Shown here: positions 12,535 through 23,100 of the stretch, piece after piece
How the letters are laid out: each line of letters begins with the position of its first letter
Numbering within the stretch: position 1 is the stretch's first letter
Origin: Haematococcus lacustris
Lineage: Eukaryota; Chlorophyta; Chlorophyceae; Chlamydomonadales; Haematococcaceae
Direction: 5' to 3'
NCBI GenBank assembly: GCA_030144725.1
Contig: JASKMD010000004.1
Span: 4,514,398-4,578,397, forward strand
DNA: 64,000 nucleotides
The notes under the pieces: model-generated
The model's input: the letters and a program-made list of their open reading frames with translations, nothing else
Databases searched by the model: none
Told to the model about the DNA's origin: nothing
Program-made: the position numbers and the translations under genes

Positions 12535-12606
12535 TGCATTAAGGGAGGAGCAACCGCCTGGGGCGCGGCCTGCTCCCACCATCAAGCTCGAGAAGTAACC
12601 GACCCC

Positions 12607-14028
12607 CTACCCCCCCCCCTTTCTAATAGCTCTTAGTCTGTAACTTGTTTTGGCAATGGTGTGGGCTGCTTCTACCGCATGTCTCGTGAGCTTGTTTAGT
12701 AGCTTGGTGGCGTTGGTTTGAGTGATCCCCAGGGCGATGAGGTGTTGACGTGTGTGTGTTTCATAGGTAATACCACCTATACCCAGTAGGATTGGTCTGA
12801 TCTCAACCATGTGGCCTATTTTGCGCATGGTGTGTGCCAATTTCGTATGTTGGTTCAGGGCCTTGTCCAATTGCTCCATCCACCTTGAGTCCGCACAGTA
12901 TTTGATTTCTACGATGGTGATCCTTTTAATGGCTTTGCCTCGTTTGCCCGTCTTCTTTTGTGGCGCCACCACGAGTATGTCTGGTCTGGTAGTGTTTTTG
13001 GTCGCTGTTGGTTTCATGCCGAGTGCCCGTAGTGTGGTGTGTAGTGAGTCGTTAGGGAGGTCAAGGTTTTCTCTTGCGCCCTTCTCCCAGCTGCCGGTGT
13101 CCGCAAACCGGATGCATCCGCCCTGGGTTCCTTTGCTGATGGCTTTGGCGATGAGGCGGCCAGCACCGTTATGCCTTTCTTGCACGAGTGGCAGGGTCTC
13201 GCTGCAGCCCGAGAGCAGGTGTGTGGCACTGTCGGCCTCCCCACAGAGTGGGCAGCGGTCGTCTGTCACCTGCTTCCAACGCATAGCTAGCTTTTGGTTG
13301 TAGAGCCCTCCAGTACGGTAGAGTAGGGCGGTCCTTTGCGCAGGGGTGGAGATGGTCGCATCGGTCATCACTCTTTCGCCTGCTCCTTTGGCCGCGGCTT
13401 TGGTGATATCTTGGGTCATCTGGTAGTAGATGCTGTCTTGGTTGGCGAGACCCAACTTGTGCTTGCTGTGCATGTCTGCTCGCACGCTTTGTCGGCAGTC
13501 CGGCAGCGGGGCGAGGGTTTCGCTATCGGTCCCGTGGTTGAGCCAGATGCCCCTCTCTTTAGGTATGGTCGGGTGGTACCCTAGAGTGTTTGCCTGCTCC
13601 GGGTGTAGCGCTGCGTGTTTAGCAAGGGCATCTGCGCCTTCGTTGCCGATAATGCCCGAGTGTGCCCGGACTTTGTAGAACTGGATCGTGTCGGGGCTGT
13701 CGATGATGAGGGTGGCGATGTCCGTTAGGATGTCGTTGTGTCTGTGATTGATAAGGGACATCGGGTTAGCGAGAGCTCGACGGATCTGGTAGAGAGAGCA
13801 GAGGCTGTCGGTGGCGATGCGTCTGGCCCCCGCTTTGAGTGCCGCGTGTATCGCTGTGAGTTCTGCCTTGTTGATGGTGTTGCTTTCTAGGTCGTTCATC
13901 GCAATGGTAAGTAGGGCGTTGCTTTCCGGGATATAGACCCCCGCCCCGACGCGCGCCGGGTCTGGCTCGGATGTCTTAATGCAGCTACCGTCAGTGTACG
14001 CTACAGTGGTCCATTCGGTGATGGCCAT
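12607..14028 (-). CDS. RNase H - CCHC - restriction-like endonuclease (C-terminal part of Dualen polyprotein)
   Basis: The 473 residues start at the first Met after an in-frame TAG. Residues 8-140 are an RNase H1-type domain with a complete acidic set (D13 in YTDGS, E56, D74, D133). A CCHC motif C259-x2-C262-x7-H270-x4-C275 precedes RPD (348-350) and VEIK (373-376), a PD-(D/E)xK nuclease signature as in R2-type restriction-like endonucleases. The reading frame is the same as that of the large upstream ORF. From the TAG at 14154 to this Met at 14028 there is no other stop, so this is the continuation of one polyprotein. It would be made by stop-codon read-through or internal initiation, or it has been lost by mutation. 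Confidence 0.88.
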   Translation of the reverse strand: MAITEWTTVAYTDGSCIKTSEPDPARVGAGVYIPESNALLTIAMNDLESNTINKAELTAIHAALKAGARRIATDSLCSLYQIRRALANPMSLINHRHNDILTDIATLIIDSPDTIQFYKVRAHSGIIGNEGADALAKHAALHPEQANTLGYHPTIPKERGIWLNHGTDSETLAPLPDCRQSVRADMHSKHKLGLANQDSIYYQMTQDITKAAAKGAGERVMTDATISTPAQRTALLYRTGGLYNQKLAMRWKQVTDDRCPLCGEADSATHLLSGCSETLPLVQERHNGAGRLIAKAISKGTQGGCIRFADTGSWEKGARENLDLPNDSLHTTLRALGMKPTATKNTTRPDILVVAPQKKTGKRGKAIKRITIVEIKYCADSRWMEQLDKALNQHTKLAHTMRKIGHMVEIRPILLGIGGITYETHTRQHLIALGITQTNATKLLNKLTRHAVEAAHTIAKTSYRLRAIRKGGG

Positions 14029-14151
14029 CCGTGGTAGCGTGGTGGAGTGGTGTGTGAGCTGGTGTTGGCTGCGTGTGTGCCCTAGCGTGGGTAGAGTCCT
14101 GTCGAGCGGGAGGCGGAGGTGCTGTTTGTGGCCACTGGGGAGAGTGGCTGG

Positions 14152-17100
14152 CTATTTTTGATTGTGGGGTCTGCGAAGGAGAGGGTGTGTCTCCCTGTCC
14201 GGGTGTAGGGCAGTGGCTGTGCTAGCCATCCATCCTTGTGGGTTGCCTTTCGTGGTGAGTAGTTGCCCTGCCTCATTCCATATGACGTAGACGAGGAGGG
14301 TGGCGTGTTTGCCAAGTTTGGAGCAGTTGGTATTGGTGAGGGGTATGCTGGCCAGGTGCTGGCAGTACTCTGGGTACCGTCTCAAGGTGTCAATGTGCTT
14401 GGGGTAAGAGATGCCCTTTTTACCAGGGATTAACATGATGGTGGCCATGGCCTCCTCCTGGTGTGCTGAGTGTATAGCATGGTTGACGCATTTCAGGGCC
14501 ACCGCATCATCGGCTGGTACATTCCATGTGGATAGCCCAGTGTGACGTACAAGTAGGCAGTTGTGGTGTGCCCCAAAGGCCGTGTCATTGATGTCGGGGC
14601 TCCAGTAGGTAGTGGTTTCCGGTCTAACTGTGAGTGGATCAGCCCACCTTTGGACGGTACTGGGGAAGCGTCGTGTGGTGTGTAGAGTGGCAAGGGCTTT
14701 GTCTTGTGCCGCTCTCATGGGGTGGTGGTTGCTCTGTGTGTCGTGTCTCCTTAGGAGGGCCACCAGTTCTGTGGCCAGTTTGCGTGTGTGTGGTGTGTGT
14801 TGTAGCCAAGCGTGTAGGTGTTGGTGTTGTTGTTTGGTTAGAAGGCCTATTGTGCGGCCCGACTCATCGTGAACCGTTACATGTTGCGCTAGGTCGTGCT
14901 TGGGCATGATGGGCTCTCCCGTGCTGAGGTTCATCGCGGGGGTGGTCATGTGGGGGTGCAGTTGGAGGAAGGTTTCGCATTTGCCCGTCCCGACGATGTC
15001 CGTCTGCGGGTTGATGGGGTACGTGTGGAAGGTGGCCTTCGAGTGAAGGTTGGTGCACCGGGGTAGCCAGGTGTGCGGGTCCGGCAGTCCCTGCCGGGTG
15101 TGTGTTGGCAGCTGTGTGTCAGGCCGCGCGTATCTAGCTTCTTGTATCCTCTTATTTTCCTCTTCATAGTCGCTGCGTCGCGCCAGGTAGTCCAGGTGTG
15201 CCGTGATGAGAGGTGCCGGTTCGAGGGTGGGGCGCCAGTGAACTCGTATAAGGTCCGAGTGCGCTGACAGACGCATAGTCGTTTTGAACTCGTTGCTGCC
15301 GAACTTGCATATTGGGCACAGCCAGTGGCCTGGTTCTTTGTGTCCCGACAGGAGGGCTTCCTCAAGGCAGGCTGGGTGGTAGGCCCTCTTGCAGTTGTGG
15401 CACATTGGGCTGTCTCCTCTTGGTAGCCAGCATAGCTCACATGTGCATACGTCTTTAGCCTCTTCCCTGCTGATGGGTTCTATGTGTGTGGGTGTATAGC
15501 CTTCTTCTGCACATAGTGGTAATGCCCATTTATCTATGATTGTGGGCTTCCAATGCACCTTGTAGTAGCTTTCTTTGTTGATGCCATCCCATTGCCATCC
15601 ATCTATGCTGGTGATGGCCTCTTGGTGGCCGTACATGGCCCCTAGTATGCTGCCTAGGTCCTTGGATTTACAACGGCAGGCTTTATCCACCTTCCAGCTG
15701 GAGAGCCCTGGGAGGTCAAGGCCAACTGTGCGCACTATATCCTTCGGGATAGTCTGGATCTGTCTGCCCTCAGTGTTCCGTTTCGTGCCCGCCTTGGGTC
15801 GGGCGGGTTTCGTTGGGGGCGATTGGGTTTCCCTGTTCTCTCGCCTTAGCAGCCGGGAGCTACTCTTGATGGCCTCCTGGGCTGCGGGTGGTTGTGTTGC
15901 ATGTTCGGTCACGTGCGTCGCTTCGGTCGGTGTGGGCTTCTTGGCAGTCACGTACGCCCTAATATCAGCGTAGCGGTGTTTTGTGTCTTCCTCGACGTCG
16001 GTTGGTGCAAGCTCCGTCAGACCCGCGGCCCATGGTTTGATTAGTCTTTGCGCAGCGGGCAGGTCTAGGGTGGTGTCTCGTTTGGCTGCGATGTCTTTCG
16101 CTTCTGTTGTGGTTGGGCATCTGTCCTGGGTCGCCATGGTCGTTAGTCTGTTGAGGGCGATGTAGTGCTTTTGTTGGACTTTGTTGTGGAAGCGTTCTTT
16201 AAGCATCTTACCTGATATGATGTAGGTATGGCCAGCGATGGTGTGTTGGAGCTCTGTGGCATGTCGGATGCCCAAGCTTTTGAGGCACGTCATGCAAGCA
16301 CTAACTATGTCGAGTGGAAGGGGGCTGGTATTCTGTGTGATGAGTTGTCCAAGCAGTTTGGTTTCCTTAGGGTAGAGTTCTTGTCCTTCCTGGGTGGCAG
16401 TGAGCTGCGCCGTGGTGGCATGTAGGAGTTGTCTGGCTCGTAGGGTGTGTCGCAGCATAATGAGCATGCGGTGTCCATGCTTGGCAGCTTGAGCGTAGAG
16501 CCAAGTGATCTGTTTGTGTAGCATGCATCTGGTTATGTGGGCATGTGTGGTGTCTGTGGACTGGAGGCTGTGTAGGAGGGCTGTAGTGTTTCTGGTATGG
16601 TACTCTTTGGCTGTTGAGCTGATGCCAAGGCCGAGCTTGTCGATGTCCTCCCTGACAACGGCATTGGGTGTGCCTAGTGGGAGTCTGAGTTTTTTCTTAA
16701 TACATTGATTAATTGCTCTGTCGTAGAGGTCTAGGTCTCCCGGTGTGCATGGGGCTACGCAGAAGCTATAGGCTAGACTGGGGATGATGGCTGTCTTGAT
16801 GATGTGGATGGCTTGTCTGGCGCTAGCGAATGAGCGTCGTAGTCTTTCTAGCTTCTGTCTGAGTTGTGTCATCATGGCTATGTGTTGTGGTTTCCAGTTG
16901 AGCGTCATGGTAAGTAAGACACCAAGGTAAGTGAAGGGGGAGGTCGGTTTGAGGTAGGTGACAGGTTTCCCTTGTAGCGTTACGGCTTGCAGTTCTCTAC
17001 GGGCTTGCTTTTCCGCTTCTGCCACGGTGCTGCATCTGCCGGATTGGTGCGCTTTGTGGAGCGCCGCTGTGGCGAGGGTTTTGCTGTGGGATACGATTAG

Positions 17101-20100
17101 GTGGCCCCAATCCGAGTAGGCGGAGAGCTTGTCTGCCTGACAGCGTAGGTTGCTGATCGAGTTGCATAGGATAGCGATGTCATCGGCGTAGTCGATGCTG
17201 CCGATTGTAAATCGCCCGGCGCTGTCGGTTGTGTCGGATGTAAATTTGTACCCCCTCGCTCCTACTTGGAGCCAGCGCAGTAAGGGTTCGATGTAGATGA
17301 GGAACAGGAAGGGTGAGAGTGAGTCGCCCTGGATGGTGCCCCGGTCTACAGGTACCGGGTCGGTGGGGCCGTAGGGAGTTCTGAAGCGCGTTGTAGCGCC
17401 CGTGTACAGGTCCTTCACCGCGTCTGTGGCGTCGGTGGGAAAGCCAAGGTCGTGCATGATCCATAGCAGTTTGTCTTGGCAGGTGGTGTTGAAGGCACTA
17501 GTGAAGTCGACCAGTAGCGCATAGATATCTACTTTGGCTAGCTTGGCGTCTTCCAGGGCCATGACCAGCATTTGGAGCTGTTGTGCGGTGTCCCTATGGG
17601 AGCGGAAGCCTGCTTGGCAGTTACTTAACATCCCGTTAGCCTCAGCATACTCGTACAGCGCCTTGGTTATGAGGCTGGTCCAGAGTTTGTAGATGGTATT
17701 GGCCAGCCCAACAGGTCTGTAGGCGTTGAGGTCTGTTTCTTGGCCCTTGTCCTTGTAGAGCAGGCAGGTGTCACTGGTTTTCCATGTTGTGGGTGTGCAG
17801 CCAGTGGCCCACATGATGATGAACAGTTGGTGTACGGTGTCCCTCATCTCCCATGGCAGCATCTTGATGATCTCGTTTTCAATGCCGTCTGGGCCAGGCG
17901 CTTTGCCCCCTGATAGTCTGCTGATGCATTCTTGAAATCCTGCTTTGTCCATGATGGTTGTGTGCATCCAGTGTACATTTTGGCAGGTGTGCAACGTGAA
18001 GGGGTCCACGGCTTTGGGGCGGGTCCAGGGGTAATTTCTGGTCTGTGTGTTTGTGTAGTGGCCTGTTTTGGGAGTCGGCAGCGTGAGCTTTTGTCTGTAG
18101 GCGGCGGTGATAATCCGGTTGAGGTCGGCCGGGGCGGTGCAGATGTTATTGGTATCGGGGTCGGCTAGTGCCTGCAGTCCTTTGTGGTCGGTGCGACAAG
18201 GGCGTAGTATGTATTTGTTGGCTTTTTTTGGTTGGGTGCTGATGAGGTGTTGCATTCTGAGACGCGCCTGTGCAATGGCAAGTGCGGAGTCGTCGTCATC
18301 TAGCTTGTGGATTTGGTCGCGATAGGAGTTGGTCAGCTGGGCGAGCGCGGCTTGCACGTGATTTTCGGTTGTACCGTCGCCCTGGCGTGCTTGCACCGCC
18401 TCCCTTACCTCCGCGTTGATCGTGTCTGTCTCTGGGAGTAGGTCATCGATAGACGGGTGCACGCTGCTTTGTTTGTATAACATTCTAGCCTTCCGGCTGA
18501 GTTCTCTGGTGGTTTTGAGCTTTTTCCCCAGTGCTAGTCTGATCTTGCACATGCTCCTGCGTTGGTAATGCTGGCCTCCTCTGGTCAATGTCTTGGTGTT
18601 GCATGTCTGCATGGCGGTTCTCTTGCAGGTTTCCAGGAGCGTTGTGAGCATGGTGGCTGCGGTGTCGACAGCTTCTCTAGCCGGGAGGCCTGCCACTAGT
18701 GTCAAGCGTTGTGGTTGTTGTGGGTTGGCCTTGTCTAGTGTGGTCAGGAAGTGGGTAGCGTCTGTGTACATGGGAGCTAGGTATGCTGTCAGTTGTGCAT
18801 GCAGTTGTGGAGCGCCTGAGCTGGGTTGTTGCACTCCAAGCCGGTATGCTTCCCTATCCTTGTTGGTGATTGGGGTGGTGAGAATGGTGTGGCTGTGTTT
18901 TAAGGGTTGATGTGTGGCTGCTAGATCTATGCCCAGTCTGGTAGTGGTGAGTGTGGCGGTGAGCGGTCTGTGGTCGCTGAGGTACGCGTTTGTGTCGACG
19001 TGTGTGCGATGCCCAGGGCCTTGTCTCGCGTCGCGCGTCAGGATGGCGTCGATGCGGCTGTTGCAGTGTGGTTGCTGGTAGGTCCAGGCCCGGTCGCCGG
19101 GGTCAGCTTCGGATAGGCGCAGCTCTGTGGCGAACTCCCTCATCATGTGGTCTTGTGGGTATTCAGTGTGTTCGGAGCGGTCCTCTGCCCTCATCGTGGC
19201 GTTGATGTCTCCCGCCAGAATGAGTGAGCCGGGCAGGTGTCCAGTGGCTCTTCGTATGTGCTCTTGCATCTTTCTCCTTAATGGGATCGCGTCGTCGTTG
19301 TTCCCTGACGGCCAGTACGTGGCAACGAGTGTGAGTTCCTCGCTTTGCCGTTGGCGGAGGCTTAGGATGACGCATCGGGTGTTTACATCCGCATCTGTAC
19401 ACGGCGGCAGCATGGTGGTTTGCATCTGGATAGCTAGATCGTGTCTAATGCCAATGAGGACCTCACTATGGCCTTCGTGACGGTGGACGGTGTAGTTGGG
19501 CATAACCCTCTTCAGCCAGCCAGAGCTAGGTTTGTTGCTCTTGGGTTGGGTCATAGTCTCAGTGAGGATCAAGATGTCCGGGCTTTGTTTGTGCACCAGG
19601 TTTAGGACCTCGTTTCTAGATCTGCATAGGCCTCTGACATTGAAGGTTGTGAGGGTGATGTGTTGCCTGTTGAGGGTTGCTTGGGGCGGTTCGGTTGGGG
19701 GGTTGTTGTGTTGGCTCATGTGAGGATCATTGTCCGGCGTGGTTTGTGGTGTCTCGGCTATGGTGGGGTTTAGCCTTGTGGTGTGGGCTCCGGTAGTGGG
19801 TTTGCAGAGGTATTGGGACATGAGGGTTTGTGTGTGCGTGTCGTTGCGGTGTGCCTTGGTGGCTCGTACCCTCTTAGCGGACGGGCCAGTGTTGGTATCG
19901 ACACGCGTGGTGGGTCGATTGGTACGCGGCTTGCCTGAGGGGACTGGCGGGCGGAGGGTAACAGTGGGAATGTCCCGGCGCTGTCGCGACCGGGCAGGTT
20001 CCTCGTGAAATTGGGTGTCCTCTATTGTAGTGCTACGCTTGGTGCCTAGTGTAGAGTTCTTGTCGGCGTCAATGGTGGTCACGGGCGGTGGGGCGAGTAT

Positions 20101-23100
20101 CTCTGTGTGGTTGTTGGTGAGATCAATCGGGTCAGTGTGATCTTGAAAGTGTGCTGCTAGTGTTGATGCGGTGGTGGCTTCCAACGGGTCCGCTATCCAG
20201 ATCTCACTCCTAACAAACCTTGTGTGTCTCACGTTGCCTGTGCAGACGGTGAGCAAGTTCCCTTGGAGGCGTCCCCAGTCGTTAGGTGTGGAGAGTGGTT
20301 TTGGCCCACGATTGAATGAGTCCAGCTGGTACCAGCCTTGTTGTGTGTGTTTAACGACAGTTGCATGGTGGTATGAGAGCAAGATAGCAACATCAGTGTG
20401 TGTCGCACCCGTGTTTGCAATGGCTGTAATGATCGCCTCAGGTGTGATACTGTGGGTTGGTAGGTAGGTTGTTGCGGGGTGCAGGTACGTGCGCATCTCA
20501 TGGTGCTGGCGGTGTAGGTAGTGGTTCAGTGTGTCAGACGAGAACTTGCCTTTCTCGTGGTAGATGTGATCAGTATTGAAGGATCGAATTGTATGCCCTT
20601 CTTCTCGTGCTGCCTGTGCTAGATGTTGTAGGTGCTCGGCTAATTGCTTGCAGTGTCTGATGACTGCATTGTAATCTATGCATTTTTTTCCCATGGCCAT
20701 GTTAAATGCATGTACCAGGCAGCACTCTTCGTGTTGCCCTTCCATGTAGAGTTGTGCAGGGTTGTGGATCGGTGTATATGTGGGGCCGGGTGTTGTAGTG
20801 TTGCTATCATGGTCGCGTGTTTGTTCCGCATGGCTGATGATGTGGTAAACTCCCTTTTCCTCACACCGGCGTATCTGCTCCCGTGAGCGGATATTAGGCG
20901 TGATGACAAAGAGTTGGTGCATAGTCCGCTTGGTTGCAGCAGGAATGTGCAAGAGGGGTGTGGCTGTCGTTTTCAAGGAGTCCAGTAGGTGCCATGAGCC
21001 GTTAATGCACTTCATGGCCATGCTGTGGCCTGGCTTCTTGCACAAAAAGGTGTGTGTACCGTATTGGCCAGCGAGGTTCCCTAGGTTATCAGCAGCCCAG
21101 TCGCTGGGTTGGTTGAGTTGGGCAATGCTCTGCACAGAGAGGCCGTAGTGGGTGCGTAAGTACATCTCAATGACTTCGTCGGAGTAGCCGTCCACTCCTC
21201 TTGCCATTAGCCATGCGCCACGCTCAAAGTGATCAGTTAGCTGAGGGAGCCTGTTCTCGTAGAAGTTGTCTATGTCTTGCATGGTGACCCATTCATGTCC
21301 CGCGGCATTGTTCAGAGAGTAAACCTGGCACGCGGAGCTATCTTTATCTTGTTTGAAATGTTTGATAGCAGGGCCTGGATTGGCTTCCACATCCCCAGCG
21401 GCTAGTAGGAGCCAGGCCACGTAGACTGCCCGTGCGGCGGCTATGGGGTAAGAGGTGCATGTGGTCCAGCTAGTTTCACCTATTGTTGTTTGATAGCAGC
21501 AATAGACATGGAGGGTGTTGTTGTATTGGTAGACTGTGTATGGGCGGCCGTTCTTGGCTCCTTGTGTGGAGAGGTGGAAAGTGTTAGAAAGCTTACATAG
21601 GGAGCTAGAGGCGGCTAGGGTGCCATCCATCCCTGTCATTACATTGTACCCAATGGTTCGTACCGTGGATCTATATGAACTCAAGCGTTTCTTATGCCGC
21701 CTTAGGCACTGTTTCGATTCTTTAGCTGTGGGTTTGTTGCCATGTTGGGGGGCTGTGGTAATGATGTAAATACCCATCCCAAAAAGTAGGAGTTGGGTCT
21801 CCAAGCTCCTTTGTTGTGTGATAACTCTGCCAATGTGGGTGGAGCTACGTTGGGGAGCGGAGCAGGCCGTCGCTACTCGGTAATGTTGTGGAATGCACCC
21901 ACTTGATCTGGTTACATGGGCGGCAGTGCAAGCATGTGACATAGTGCTGGACCGGGGTAAAGGGATGATGAGTAATGCAAACCACTCATGGCTTAACTGT
22001 AACCGTCCTCCCATGCTATAAAATGCTTCAACTGAATGCTCATGTTGAGTGCGTTGTTGATGGCTAGTCTTGATCTCCATGGCATGCATATCAACATGAG
22101 TGGTTTGCATCTCTGTAGTGGCTAGCTGGTTATGCAAGGCTGTAGCAAGCAGGTCTGGCAGGTGGTGGTAAGGCTGAGCGCCATGTCTCATGCCGGCCTG
22201 CATGTCACAATGGGTACTGGGCATCTCTGTTGTGGCTGGCTGGTCACGCAAGGCTGTAGCAAGCAGGTCTGGCAAGTGGTGGTAAGGCTGAGCGCCATGT
22301 CTCATTCCGGCCTGCATGTCAACATGGGTAGTCGGCATCTCTGTAGCGGCTGGCTGGTCATGCAGGGCTGTAGCAAGCAGGTCTAGCAGGTGGTGGTAAG
22401 GCTGAGCGCCATGTCTCATGCCGGCCTGCATGTCACAATGGGTACTGGGCAACTCTGTTGTGGCTGGCTGGTCACGCAAGGCTGTAGCAAGCAGGTCTGG
22501 CAAGTGGTGGTAAGGCTGAGCGCCATGTCTCATGCCGGCCTGCATGTCACAATGGGTACTGGGCATCTCTGTTGTGGCTGGCTGGTCACGCAAGGCTGTA
22601 GCAAGCAGGTCTGGCAAGTGGTGGTAAGGCTGAGCGCCATGTCTCATTCCGGCCTGCATGTCAACATGGGTAGTCGGCATCTCTGTAGCGGCTGGCTGGT
22701 CATGCAGGGCTGTAGCAAGCAGGTCTGGCAGGTGGTGGTAAGGCTGAGCGCCATGTCTTGTGCCGGCCTGCATGTCAACATGGATAGTTTGCATCTCTGT
22801 TGTGGCTGGCTGGTCATGCAAGGCTGTAGCAAGCAGGTCTGGCAGGTGGTGGTAAGGCTGAGCGCCATGTCTTATGCCGGCCTGCATGTCAACATGGATA
22901 GTTGGCATCTCTGTTGTGGCTGGCTGGTCATGCAAGGATGTAGCAAGCAGGTCTGGCAAGTGGTGGTAAGGCTGAGCGCCATGTCTCATGCAGGCCTGCA
23001 CGTCACAATGGGTACTGGGCATCTCTGTAGCGGCTGGCTGGTCATGCAAGGCTGTAGCAAGCAGGTCTGGCAGGTGGTGGTAAGGCTGAGCGCCATGTCT

